From: Pseudomonas subflava
GTDB taxonomy: Bacteria > Pseudomonadota > Gammaproteobacteria > Pseudomonadales > Pseudomonadaceae
DNA length: 64,000 nt
Direction: 5' to 3'
Assembly (NCBI RefSeq): GCF_023823685.1
Contig: NZ_JAMXBF010000007.1
Coordinates: 214,608-278,607, forward strand
In this document: positions 18,274 to 28,259 of the stretch, in pieces
Layout of the letters: every line of letters starts with the position of its first letter
Position numbering within the stretch: position 1 is the first letter of the stretch
The notes under the pieces: generated by a model
Databases searched by the model: none
What the model was told of the DNA's origin: nothing
What the model saw: only the letters and a program-made list of their open reading frames with translations
Program-made: the position numbers and the translations under genes

Positions 18274-20175
18274 TCAGTCGGACGAGGCCGCCATCTTAGC
18301 CGTGCCGGCGCGGCGCCGCTCGCCCAGCCAGCTGCGCCCGTAGAGCGTGGCGATGCCGATCAGCGCCAGGCCCTGGGCCGACAGGCTCCAGGCGTCGGGG
18401 TGAATGCCCAGCCAGTCGAACTCGAAGAACGCTACCGGGCGGGTGCCGAGCAAGCCGGCCTCCTGCAGGGCCGCCACGCCATGGCCGGCGAAGACTACCG
18501 AGAGCACGCACAGCAGCACGGCGTTGGCGCTGAAGAACGCGGCCAGCGGCAACTTGCGCGAGCCCTTGAGAATCACCCAGGCCAGGCCGAGCAGCAGCAC
18601 CAGCGCCGCGGCCGCGCCGGCCAGGACCATGCCGTGACCGGCCGGGCCGGCCTGTAGCCAGAGGGTTTCGTAGAACAGGATGACCTCGAACAGCTCGCGG
18701 TACACCGAGAAGAAGGCCAGCACGGCGAAGCCGAAGCGGCCGCCGCCGCCGACCAGACTGCTCTTGATGTAGTCCTGCCAGGCCGCCGCGTGACGGCGGT
18801 CGTGCATCCACACGCCGACCCACAACAGCACCACGCTGGCGAACAGCGCGGTGGCGCCCTCCAGCAGTTCGCGCTGGGCGCCGCTGATGTCGATCAGGTA
18901 CGCCGCCACCGCCCAGGTGGCGACACCGGCCAGCAGCGCCAGGCCCCAGCCGACATGCACGCTGCGCGCCGCGGCCTGCTGGCCGGTGTTGCGCAGGAAG
19001 GCGAGGATCGCCGCCAGCACCAGGATCGCTTCCAGCCCCTCGCGCAGCAGAATCAGCAGACTGGAAAAGAAGCTCAGCGAGGCGTTCATCGCGCCATCGG
19101 CCAGCAGCGCCGCGGAGGTCGCCAGCTCGGCCTTGGCCAGCTCAAGCGCCTGCGCCGCCTGGGGCACGCTGGCGCCGTCCTGCAGCGCCTGACGGTAGGC
19201 CATCAACGCGCGCTCGGTGGTCTTGCGCTGGGCCGCATCGAGGTTGTCCAGGGCGCTCTCGACCAGCTCGAAGCCCTCCAGATAGGCGCCGACGGACAGG
19301 TCGTAGGCCTGTTCGACGTTGCCATCACGGTACGCCGCCAGGCTCTGCTCCAGAGTGACGCGGGTGTGCTCGATCAGCTCGGCCGGGCCGCGCTGCACCT
19401 GCGGCGGCTGGGCGCGCCGGGCACGGAACGCGGCGACGTCGCCTCCGCCGGCGGCGATCTCGGCAGGCGTGCGTCCGGCCAGTTCGGCCATGGCGAAGGT
19501 CTTGGCGCTGGTGGCGGGCGCGGCGGTAAAGCCGGCGATGTAGCTCGCCAGGTCCCAGCGCTCGCGCTCGTCCAACTGGTCGGCGAAGGCCGGCATGTCG
19601 GTGCCTTCGATGCCCAGCCCCAGTGTGTTGAACAGGTCGTACAGGCTCAGATGATCCATCCGTGCGGCATCGCCCAGGTTGGCCGGTGGCGGCTCCAGGC
19701 CCAGCCCCGCCGGACCGTCGCCGGACCCTGTGTCACCGTGGCAGACGGCGCAGTGCTGGGCGTACAGTGGCGCGCCGCGGCTGGGGTCGGGGGTGATCGC
19801 CGGGGTCAGGCGCACCTGGTACAGCTCGGCCAGGCGTGCGGCCAGCTGGCGGGCATTGGCGGCGACGGCGGCGCCCTCGGCGCGGGCGTCGATATCGCGG
19901 CGCAGGTGCTGCACGCCCTGCTCCAGCTCGTCGCGTCCGGCCTTGGCCGGCAATGCGACGATCAGGCCCTGCAGCGCGCCGGCGAACTCCAGCTGCTCAC
20001 GGTATTCGGCGGGGTCGACCACCTGGCCGGCGCTCACGGTGGCGGGATAGTCGGCGCCCAGGTAGCCCAGCAGGTGCAGGGCCTGGATCGCGCCATCGCC
20101 CGGTTCGGCCAGGGCGAACAGGCTGCACAGCGCCAGCAGGGGCAGGCACAGCCAGGCAAAGAGGGATCGGGACAT
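18274..20175 (-). CDS. Cytochrome c-fused FTR1-family iron permease
   Basis: The 633-residue protein has a signal peptide (about 1-23), a periplasmic segment with one haem c site CAVCH (142-146) and probable axial Met194 in GTDMPAF, a helical linker, and an FTR1 permease domain from about 365. That domain contains the iron-binding REGLE (378-382) and the second-half RELFE (493-497). Iron is likely oxidised or delivered through the cytochrome part and imported by FTR1. I chose the ATG at 20175; a longer frame to 20205 would run through a predicted Fur box. Confidence 0.9.
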   Translation of the reverse strand: MSRSLFAWLCLPLLALCSLFALAEPGDGAIQALHLLGYLGADYPATVSAGQVVDPAEYREQLEFAGALQGLIVALPAKAGRDELEQGVQHLRRDIDARAEGAAVAANARQLAARLAELYQVRLTPAITPDPSRGAPLYAQHCAVCHGDTGSGDGPAGLGLEPPPANLGDAARMDHLSLYDLFNTLGLGIEGTDMPAFADQLDERERWDLASYIAGFTAAPATSAKTFAMAELAGRTPAEIAAGGGDVAAFRARRAQPPQVQRGPAELIEHTRVTLEQSLAAYRDGNVEQAYDLSVGAYLEGFELVESALDNLDAAQRKTTERALMAYRQALQDGASVPQAAQALELAKAELATSAALLADGAMNASLSFFSSLLILLREGLEAILVLAAILAFLRNTGQQAAARSVHVGWGLALLAGVATWAVAAYLIDISGAQRELLEGATALFASVVLLWVGVWMHDRRHAAAWQDYIKSSLVGGGGRFGFAVLAFFSVYRELFEVILFYETLWLQAGPAGHGMVLAGAAAALVLLLGLAWVILKGSRKLPLAAFFSANAVLLCVLSVVFAGHGVAALQEAGLLGTRPVAFFEFDWLGIHPDAWSLSAQGLALIGIATLYGRSWLGERRRAGTAKMAASSD

Positions 20176-20186
20176 CAATGCATTCC

Positions 20187-20206
20187 AAATGAGAATGAAT
20201 GGCATT
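20187..20206 (-). promoter_or_regulatory. Predicted Fur box upstream of the FTR1 permease
   Basis: Read on the minus strand the sequence is AATGCCATTCATTCTCATTT, close to the Pseudomonas Fur pattern of repeated AAT/ATT with ...ATTCTCATT. It ends 12 bp before the chosen start codon, so Fur-iron would block transcription when iron is plentiful. Seen by eye only. Confidence 0.6.
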
Positions 20207-20265
20207 GAATTGTTGCCTAGCTAACGATTTCTCTCAAGCAAAATCGGAAATATTCGGTTACAGCT

Positions 20266-20294
20266 CGTCGAACACTCCGTTCGACAAGCTCAGA
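20266..20294. repeat. Short dyad repeat with GTTCGACAAGCTCAG end
   Basis: GTCGAAC and GTTCGAC form a 7 bp stem around ACTCC, followed by AAGCTCAG. The half TTCGACAAGCTCAG is a known dispersed motif in pseudomonads and related bacteria. It lies just after the LysE-family gene and could act as its 3' end hairpin, though no T-run follows. Confidence 0.55.
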
Positions 20295-20922
20295 CCGGCG
20301 CGCGCCGCACGGTAGCCAGCAGCGCCGCGGCACCGACGAACAACGCGGCGAAGGTGCGATTCATCAGGCGCTGCTGGCGCGGTGTGCGCAGGGCGCGCAG
20401 CACGCGGGCGGCGAGCCCGGTGTAGCCGGCCATGACGATCAGGTCGACCACGATCATGGTCACACCCATGATCAGGTACTGGGCCAGCAGCGGCTGGTGC
20501 GGGTCGAGGAACTGCGGCAGCACGGCGAGCATGAAGACGATCGCCTTGGGGTTGCTGGCGTTGACCAGGAAGCCGCGCAGCACCAGGGTCAGCGGGCGGC
20601 CGAGGGGACGCTCGGCGGAACCGGCGTCGAGGTCGCCCGGCAGGGCCTGCCATTGCTTGATCGCCAGCCACACCAGGTAGGCGACGCCGAACCACTTGAT
20701 GGCGGCGAAGGCGGTGGCCGAGGCGGAGAGGATGGCGCCGACGCCAGCGGCGACGATGGCGATCTGCAGGGCCAGGCCGATCTGCAGACCCAGGGCGTTC
20801 CAGTAGCCGCGCCAGAAGCCGTACTGCAGGCCGCTGGACATGGAGGCGATGGCGCCGGCGCCCGGCGATAGGCTGATCACCCAGCAGGCGACGAAGAAAG
20901 CGAGCCAGGTTTCAAGAGCCAT
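20290..20922 (-). CDS. LysE/RhtB-family amino acid exporter
   Basis: The 210-residue protein has about six membrane segments and the LysE N-terminal pattern LSPGAGAIASMSSGLQYGFWRG, then GFLVNASNPKAIVFMLAVLPQF with the conserved NPK. Members export amino acids such as lysine, threonine or homoserine lactones; the substrate here is unknown. It is separated from the mscS gene upstream by a likely terminator, so it is probably transcribed alone. Confidence 0.93.
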   Translation of the reverse strand: MALETWLAFFVACWVISLSPGAGAIASMSSGLQYGFWRGYWNALGLQIGLALQIAIVAAGVGAILSASATAFAAIKWFGVAYLVWLAIKQWQALPGDLDAGSAERPLGRPLTLVLRGFLVNASNPKAIVFMLAVLPQFLDPHQPLLAQYLIMGVTMIVVDLIVMAGYTGLAARVLRALRTPRQQRLMNRTFAALFVGAAALLATVRRAPV

Positions 20923-20944
20923 GGCGAGTACCTCGGAAAAGCGA

Positions 20945-20972
20945 AAGGGGCAGGCAGAACAGCCTACCCCTC
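20945..20972 (-). terminator. Likely terminator of the abcF-mscS operon
   Basis: On the minus strand GGGGTAGGC pairs with GCCTGCCCC (one G-T pair) around a 6-base loop, followed by TTTCGCTTTT. It lies 25 bp after the mscS-type gene. Confidence 0.6.
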
Positions 20973-20994
20973 CCTCGCACCGCCGGCCAGCCCG

Positions 20995-21533
20995 TCAGCG
21001 CCAGCGGCGCACGGCCTTCTGGAAGAACAGGCTGTTGGGCACCTGCAGCAGGCCGCCGCTGGCCTCGGGGCCCTGGTCTTCGAGGGTGGTGTAGAACAGG
21101 TTCACGCCGAGCACCCGGCCCTTGATGCCGGGCTTGTCGGCCACGTCGAGCAGCTCGACCACGTCGCCGATGCGGAACGGCCCCATGCCGAAGATCAGCA
21201 GGGCGCAGAACATGTTGGACAGCACGCTCCAGATGGCGAAGAAGGCCACCGCGGCAACGGCGGCGAAGCCGGTCAGCGCCGTCCACAACACCTCGGCCGA
21301 CACACCCAGGCGCTCCAGCACCAGCATCATGGCGCTGCCGATGATGATCCAGCGCAACAGCCCGCGCAGCGGCACCAGAATCTCCGCCGGCAGCAGGCTG
21401 TAACGCGAGCCAAGCCCGGTGATGCCGCGGCTGACCAGGCGCTGCGCCAGCCACGCGAGGATCAGGATCAGCAGGACTTGAGCCGCCACGGTCAGCGGCT
21501 CGCGCCAGGCGGCGAGCAGCTCGAGCTCTTCCA

Positions 21534-21534
<1 letters not shown>
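20995..21534 (-). CDS. Small mechanosensitive channel (MscS family)
   Basis: The 179-residue protein has three membrane segments and the MscS core TM3/beta pattern: LTGFAAVAAVAFFAIWSVLSNMFCALLIFG followed by PFRIGDVVELLD, here spanning about residues 86-127. It is shorter than E. coli MscS (286) and lacks most of the C-terminal cytoplasmic cage, ending soon after LLQVPNSLFFQ. The ATG at 21534 overlaps the stop of the ABC-F gene (TGATG), so the two are translationally coupled; an in-frame TTG at 21537 is less likely. Confidence 0.87.
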
Positions 21535-23444
<1,910 letters not shown>

Positions 23445-23494
23445 AATGGCCGCGGAGTCTACCAGCTTCCCCCCGCTGCCGCCCGGAGAGCCGC

Positions 23495-23938
23495 ATGCCG
23501 ACTGACCTGTGGAGTTTCGCCCTGGCCTGTTACGCCCGCCCCGGCGTGGAGGCGACCTGCCTGCGCCTGCAGGACGACGGTGCGGATGTCTGCCTGCTGC
23601 TCTGCGCCCTGTGGTTGGAGCGGCGACGGGTAGCCTGCAGCGCCGAACGACTCGCCCAGTTGCAGGAGATTGCCGAGCCCTGGCAACGCCAGGTGGTGCA
23701 ACCGTTGCGGGAATTGCGGCGGGCCTGGAAGGCGGCGGCTCGGCATGATCCGCAGCTGGCGAAGCTACGCGATCGGATCAAGGCGCTGGAGTTGGAGGCC
23801 GAGCGCGAACTGCTCGAACGACTGGATCAGGCGACCCGGAAATGGCAGGCCACGGACAATGCCGTGGCCTGGTTGGAGCAGCTGGTCGAAGACCGCGGCG
23901 CGCGCGAGCTGCTGCGCGCCGCGGCCGTGCCGACTTAA
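23495..23938 (+). CDS. TIGR02444 family protein
   Basis: The 147-residue protein begins LWSFALACYARPGVEATCLRLQD and continues DVCLLLCALWLERR, the conserved N-terminal pattern of the TIGR02444 (DUF2390) family. The C-terminal half is a long charged helix. Function unknown. It is divergent from the ABC-F gene and converges on algP with stop codons that overlap in a shared TTAA (23935-23938). Confidence 0.85.
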   Translation: MPTDLWSFALACYARPGVEATCLRLQDDGADVCLLLCALWLERRRVACSAERLAQLQEIAEPWQRQVVQPLRELRRAWKAAARHDPQLAKLRDRIKALELEAERELLERLDQATRKWQATDNAVAWLEQLVEDRGARELLRAAAVPT

Positions 23939-24975
23939 GCGGAGGGAGCGGCGCTGCCGTTGCCGGTAGTCGGCGCGGGAGTGGCGCTGCCGGCAGGCGC
24001 TGCAGGCTTGGCCGCTGCAGGGGTGCTGGCCGGTTTCGCCGCGGGCTTCGCAGCCGGTTTCGCGGCGGCGGGCTTGGCGGCGACAGGCTTCTTGGCAGCC
24101 GGTTTGGCGGCCGGCTTCGCAGCGGTTCTGGTCGCCGGCTTGGCAGCCGGTTTTGCAGCAGGCTTGGCGGCAGGCTTGGTCGCGGCGGGCTTCGCAGGAG
24201 CCTTGGCAGGCGCCTTGGCTGCAGGCTTGGCAGCAGCCTTGGTAGCGGGCTTTGCCGCGGCCTGGGTGGCGGGTTTGGCGGCAGGTTTGCTGGCCGCTTT
24301 GACCGGGGCCTTGGCCGCCGGTTTGGCTGCAGGCTTGACGGCCGCGGGCTTGGCAGCGCTGGCCGGCTTCTTTGCCGCCGGCTTGGCGGCGGTCTTGGTG
24401 GCGGGTTTGGCCGCGGGTTTGGCGACAGCCCTTACCGGCGCCTTGGCAGCGGCAGGCTTGGTCGCAGTTGTGCGGCTGGCGGGCTTCGCCGCAGCCTGGG
24501 TCGCCGGCTTGGCAGCGGCCTTCTTAGCCACCGGTTTGGCGGCCGGTTTCGCGGCGGGCTTGGCGGCAGCGGCGCGACTGTCGAGCGCCTTGGCGGCCGC
24601 CTCGCGTACCTTGCCCACACCCTGGGCCAGCTTCAGGCTTTCCTGGGCGTCGCGCTTGAGCTGGGCGATGTAGCCGCGGGTTTCGGCCTGACGGGTCTTG
24701 AGTCCGTCGAGCAGGTCCTCCAACTCGGCGACGGCGGCCTTGGCCTTGTCCTGCGCCTTGCCTTTGCCGGCCTTGGCCGCGCTCTGCAACTTGGCGCGGG
24801 TGTCGAGCAGTTTTTGCTGGGCCTTGCCGCGCTGCTTTTCCAGTTTGGTCAGCATGCCTTCGGCGTCGACCAGTGCTTGCGTGCAGGCCTTCTCCAAATG
24901 CTCGAGCAGGCTACCGGAGAGTTGCTGGAGCAGATGCAGAGGAGTGCGTACAGACTTCTTGTTGTTGGCCGGCAT
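23935..24975 (-). CDS. algP: AlgP histone H1-like alginate regulatory protein
   Basis: The 346-residue protein has an ordered helical N-terminus (residues 1-about 130, MPANNKKSVRTPLHLLQQL) and a long basic tail of KPAA/KPAT-type repeats like eukaryotic histone H1. In P. aeruginosa AlgP (AlgR3) affects alginate gene transcription and binds DNA. The start at 24975 has a strong TAGGAGG seven bases upstream; the frame continues to 25071 but without a ribosome site. The tail is low-complexity at DNA level, and repeat number can vary between strains. Confidence 0.95.
   Translation of the reverse strand: MPANNKKSVRTPLHLLQQLSGSLLEHLEKACTQALVDAEGMLTKLEKQRGKAQQKLLDTRAKLQSAAKAGKGKAQDKAKAAVAELEDLLDGLKTRQAETRGYIAQLKRDAQESLKLAQGVGKVREAAAKALDSRAAAAKPAAKPAAKPVAKKAAAKPATQAAAKPASRTTATKPAAAKAPVRAVAKPAAKPATKTAAKPAAKKPASAAKPAAVKPAAKPAAKAPVKAASKPAAKPATQAAAKPATKAAAKPAAKAPAKAPAKPAATKPAAKPAAKPAAKPATRTAAKPAAKPAAKKPVAAKPAAAKPAAKPAAKPASTPAAAKPAAPAGSATPAPTTGNGSAAPSA
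24050..24570 (-). repeat. Low-complexity KPAA-coding repeat tract in algP
   Basis: Degenerate 9-15 base units encoding Lys-Pro-Ala-Ala-type repeats follow one another through the algP tail. On the plus strand they read as runs of GCCGGTTTGGC and GCAGGCTTGGC variants. Such tracts can gain or lose units by slippage while staying in frame when units are multiples of three. Confidence 0.8.
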
Positions 24976-25091
24976 GGCGTGCCTCCTAACGGACATTGGT
25001 GATCCCCATACTAGACGGCCGATTCGCCGGTCGCTAGCACCCCAGACGGCGGCAGGCATAATCACCGGCAAATTTTTTCGGAGATATTTTC

Positions 25092-25730
25092 ATGTGGCGC
25101 TTCTCGTTGTTGCTCCTGTGTCTGCTACCCGCGCTATCGCCGGCGGCCAGCGAGGAGGAAGACCTGGCCTACAGCCTGGGCGTCCGGCTCGGCGAGCGGC
25201 TGCGCGACGAGGTTCCAGACCTGCCACTCGAAGCGCTGCTCCAGGGGCTGCGCCAGGCCTATCGCGATGAGCCTCTACGTTTGCCGCAGGAGCGCGTCGA
25301 CGCCCTGCTCGACATGCATGAGCAGCGCATCGCACAGAGCCGCGACGAGCGTCAGCAGGCCGCCGAGGGACGCTTTCTCGCCCAGGAAAAATCCCGCCAT
25401 GGCGTGCGCGAACTGGAAGGCGGCGTGCTGGTAAGCGAGCTGCGCGCGGGCAGCGGTCGCCAGCCGCAGGCGAACAGCCGGGTGAAGGTGAGCTACCGCG
25501 GCGAGCTGGCCGACAGAAGCCTGTTCGATCAGAGCGAGGGGCCGCAATGGTTCCGCCTGCGCGCGCTGATTCCAGGCTGGCAGACGGCGCTGCGACAGAT
25601 GCCGGTGGGCGCGCGCTGGCGCATCGTGATTCCCGCCGAGCAGGCCTATGGCGAGGAAGGCGCCGGCGACCTGATCCCGCCCAACGCGCCCCTGGTATTC
25701 GAGGTGGAGCTGCTCGACGTCGCCAACTGA
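25092..25730 (+). CDS. FKBP-type peptidyl-prolyl cis-trans isomerase, periplasmic
   Basis: The 212-residue protein has a signal peptide (about 1-18), an FkpA/Mip-type helical N-domain (about 25-105) and a C-terminal FKBP domain with VKVSYRGELADRSLFDQSE, LIPGWQTALRQMPVGARWRIVIP and AYGEEGAGDLIPPNAPLVFEVELL segments. It helps fold periplasmic or outer-membrane proteins. GGAG lies eight bases before the ATG. It is divergent from algP and ends at a bidirectional terminator. Confidence 0.93.
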   Translation: MWRFSLLLLCLLPALSPAASEEEDLAYSLGVRLGERLRDEVPDLPLEALLQGLRQAYRDEPLRLPQERVDALLDMHEQRIAQSRDERQQAAEGRFLAQEKSRHGVRELEGGVLVSELRAGSGRQPQANSRVKVSYRGELADRSLFDQSEGPQWFRLRALIPGWQTALRQMPVGARWRIVIPAEQAYGEEGAGDLIPPNAPLVFEVELLDVAN

Positions 25731-25738
25731 GCGGCATG

Positions 25739-25766
25739 AAAAAGCCGCCTGATGAGGCGGCTTTTT
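25739..25766. terminator. Bidirectional terminator between the FKBP gene and algQ
   Basis: AAAAAGCCGCCT and AGGCGGCTTTTT form a perfect 12 bp inverted repeat around GATG, providing a T-run on both strands for the two convergent genes. Confidence 0.93.
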
Positions 25767-25782
25767 CGTATCCGGGTCACGC

Positions 25783-26256
25783 TCAGAGCGGCGTCGCGGT
25801 GGCCTGCTGTTGGTGAGCGTTGTGCAACACTTCGATCAGGCAGTCTTCCAGCTCGAAGCGTTCGTGCAGCAGCTGACCCAGGCGCTTGAGTTCACCGTTG
25901 AGCGAAGCGTGATCGCGGCAGTCGCCGCTGTCGCAGCGGTCGTTGAAGGCCAGCGCCACTTCGGTGATGGCCTCGATGCGCGGGTAGATCTGCTTGGCCA
26001 GCTCCAGACCACGCTGGTCGCCGAAGGCCTTGGCCTCGACGGTGAGCTGCTCGTATACCTCGAAGTGACCGGCCGAAACGTAGTCGACCAGGATCTCGCA
26101 GAAGCGCTGCACATCCTCGCCGAAGGAGGACGCCTGCGGCTTGTCGCGGAGTGCCCCGAAAGCGCTTACCAGCTCGTGGCGCTCCTGCAGCCAGCGGTCG
26201 ATCAGCTGGTGTACACCACCCCAGCGTTCCTGGGCGTTCTGGCAGCTCTCGAGCAT
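25783..26256 (-). CDS. algQ: AlgQ/Rsd sigma70-binding regulator
   Basis: The 157-residue helical protein begins [30 protein letters not shown] and has [20 protein letters not shown], matching Rsd/AlgQ. It binds RpoD and so lets alternative sigma factors compete; in P. aeruginosa it affects alginate and siderophore genes. A GGGAG lies about nine bases before the ATG. It has its own 162 bp upstream region shared with the 3' end of dsbB. Confidence 0.95.
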   Translation of the reverse strand: MLESCQNAQERWGGVHQLIDRWLQERHELVSAFGALRDKPQASSFGEDVQRFCEILVDYVSAGHFEVYEQLTVEAKAFGDQRGLELAKQIYPRIEAITEVALAFNDRCDSGDCRDHASLNGELKRLGQLLHERFELEDCLIEVLHNAHQQQATATPL

Positions 26257-26418
26257 GATGTCTCACTCCCTTACTGGTGAATGCCGAATACGCCAGCCCC
26301 GAGACATTTTATTGTCGGCTCGCGGAGTCTCGGGAAGCGCCCGGTCGAAAACGGCGAATTAATGACGAGGCGCTGGGCCAGAGTATGCCCACTCGCCGCG
26401 AGCATCAAGTCATGCCGA

Positions 26419-26910
26419 TCAGCTGCGGCGAAACAGCTGGAACAGGCCGAACAGCATCATGCCGATGAACGCCAGCAGGCTCCACTCCGGCACGCTGAGG
26501 CCGAACAGGGTCCAGGTCACTTCGGCGCAGTCGGCGGTGCCATGGAATACCAGGCGCACGATCTCCTGCAGCGGCAGGGCCTCCATCATGAACTCCAGGC
26601 TTGGCAGGCAGGCCTCGAGCTGATCGGCCGGCACGCTCTGCAGCCAGACCTGGCGCGCCGCGGTGGCGGCACCGCCGGCGGCGAACAGCAGCGCCAGCAC
26701 CGCGTAAACGCGGCGCCCGGTGCGGGCCGGACCGTGGATGGCGGCGATCAGGCAGACCAGGGCGAAGAGAATGACGAAGATGCGCTGGACGATGCACATC
26801 GGGCAGGGGCTGAGACCGACCACGTGCTCCAGGTAGAGCGCGCCGCCCATCAGGGCCAGGCAGCCGAGGAAGGCGAGCAGGAACAGGGTACGCGGGTTGG
26901 CCAGCGCCAT
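26419..26910 (-). CDS. dsbB: Disulfide bond formation protein B (DsbB)
   Basis: The 163-residue inner-membrane protein has four membrane segments, the redox pair CPMC (Cys36/Cys39) in the first periplasmic loop and Cys101/Cys128 in the second. It reoxidises DsbA and passes electrons to quinones. In P. aeruginosa the gene at this position is one of two dsbB paralogues, sometimes called dsbH. It appears to be transcribed alone. Confidence 0.94.
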   Translation of the reverse strand: MALANPRTLFLLAFLGCLALMGGALYLEHVVGLSPCPMCIVQRIFVILFALVCLIAAIHGPARTGRRVYAVLALLFAAGGAATAARQVWLQSVPADQLEACLPSLEFMMEALPLQEIVRLVFHGTADCAEVTWTLFGLSVPEWSLLAFIGMMLFGLFQLFRRS

Positions 26911-27026
26911 GGGAACTCCGATGCGGGGCGAGAAAGGCGCCTACGGTAGAGTAAAGCCGACCGGCGTTTCAAGGCGGTGGCGGGCGCCCCGTCAGTGACA
27001 GGGCGCCGCACGTCAGGCCGGCGATC

Positions 27027-28259
27027 CTAGCGCGCAGGCTGCGGCAACTCCGGCAGGCGCTGGCCCTGCAGCGTCAACAGCTCCTGCAGCAAGCGATTGC
27101 TCTGCTCGGCGTCGCCCTGGCTGGCCAGCAGGCGCGCCAGTTCGGCGCAGGTCTCCGGGTCGCGAGCAAACTCGAGACTGATCTCGAAATACTCGCGGGC
27201 CTTGCCCCACAGGCCGTTCTGCAGACACAGGCGACCGAGGGCGAGAAGCAGCTGCGGGTCCTGTGGATGCTGCTTGAGCAGATCCTCGGCGGTCTGCAGC
27301 TGACGGGCCGCATCGCGCCCGCGCAGCTTTCCGTAGAGGCGGATCAAGCGTGGGTCGTAACCCTGCTTGAGGGCCTTGCGCACGATTTCCTCGGCCTCCT
27401 CCTGGGCGCCCAGCGCGCGCAGCTGTGTGGCGTAGGCCAGCAGCAGTTCGGCGTCCTGGCGTTGTGTCGAAGAAAGCTGCTGCCAGGCCTGGGTCAGTGG
27501 CTGCAGGGCCAGCTCGCCCTGGTCCAGCCCACGCTCGCCGGCACCCTGCAGACGGGCGATCCACACCCGGCGCTCCAGCGAGGCCAGCGTGTCGCTCTCC
27601 AGCACCTTGGCCTTGCGCAGCTCCGGCAGCAGCTCCATCAACGCCGCCCAGTCGCCGCGTTCGACCAGTGTGCGCTGCAGCTGATCGAGCACCAGGTGAT
27701 GGCGCGGATGACGTTCGCGCATGGCCTGCAGCGTGTCCAGCGCGCCGTCCAGGTCGCCCTGCTCACGCTGCAGTTCGGCATGGGTCAGGGCGATCGCCAG
27801 CTCGGCCTGGGGCTGGCGCTGCAGGGCCTTTTCCAGCAGGGCGTCGCGCTGCTCGATGCGGCCCTGCCGGTGGGCCGCACGGGCGGCGCCGAGGTAATAC
27901 ATGAGCGGCTGGCGCGCGCCTTCGGCGGCCAGGGAAAGATGGCGCTCGGCGCGCTCCCAACGACCCTCGATCAGGTCCAGCAGGCCCTTGTCGGCGGCCA
28001 TCTGCTGGCGCCGTCCGCGCTGGCGGCGCGACCAGGGATTGACCAGCCCGCCGGACACCAGCAGCAGCCGCAGCAGTGCCCGCAGCGCCCACACCAGCAG
28101 CACGGCAAGCGCGATCAGCAGCAGGAACACCCACAGGCTCGACTCGTAGCGCAGGCCCTTCCAGGCGATCAGCACGTAGCCGCTGTGCTCGGCGACGGCC
28201 ACGCCCAGCGCGGTGGCGGCGGCCACCACCAGGACCAGAAGCAGGACGGCGCGGATCAT
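27027..28259 (-). CDS. hemY: HemY-like membrane TPR protein
   Basis: The 410-residue protein has two N-terminal membrane helices (about 1-25 and 40-65), the HemY_N pattern VAVAEHSGYVLIAWKGLRYESSLWVF, and a long array of TPR-like helices to the C-terminus. It is encoded in the haem cluster, but it is not the protoporphyrinogen oxidase called HemY in Gram-positives; its exact role is unsettled. Its ATG overlaps the hemX stop (ATGA). A GGCGCCC hairpin at 26983-27007 downstream lacks a T-run. Confidence 0.92.
   Translation of the reverse strand: MIRAVLLLVLVVAAATALGVAVAEHSGYVLIAWKGLRYESSLWVFLLLIALAVLLVWALRALLRLLLVSGGLVNPWSRRQRGRRQQMAADKGLLDLIEGRWERAERHLSLAAEGARQPLMYYLGAARAAHRQGRIEQRDALLEKALQRQPQAELAIALTHAELQREQGDLDGALDTLQAMRERHPRHHLVLDQLQRTLVERGDWAALMELLPELRKAKVLESDTLASLERRVWIARLQGAGERGLDQGELALQPLTQAWQQLSSTQRQDAELLLAYATQLRALGAQEEAEEIVRKALKQGYDPRLIRLYGKLRGRDAARQLQTAEDLLKQHPQDPQLLLALGRLCLQNGLWGKAREYFEISLEFARDPETCAELARLLASQGDAEQSNRLLQELLTLQGQRLPELPQPAR

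Noticed and set aside
23960..24673. Plus-strand Gly/Ala-rich frame opposite algP, resembling a repetitive or PE_PGRS-like protein
   Set aside because: It is the complement of the KPAA repeat tract; algP has a strong ribosome site and a recognisable N-domain.
26981..27007. GGCGCCC/GGGCGCC hairpin as the hemY terminator
   Set aside because: The 7 bp stem has an 11-base loop and no T-run follows on the minus strand, so it was not listed as a terminator.
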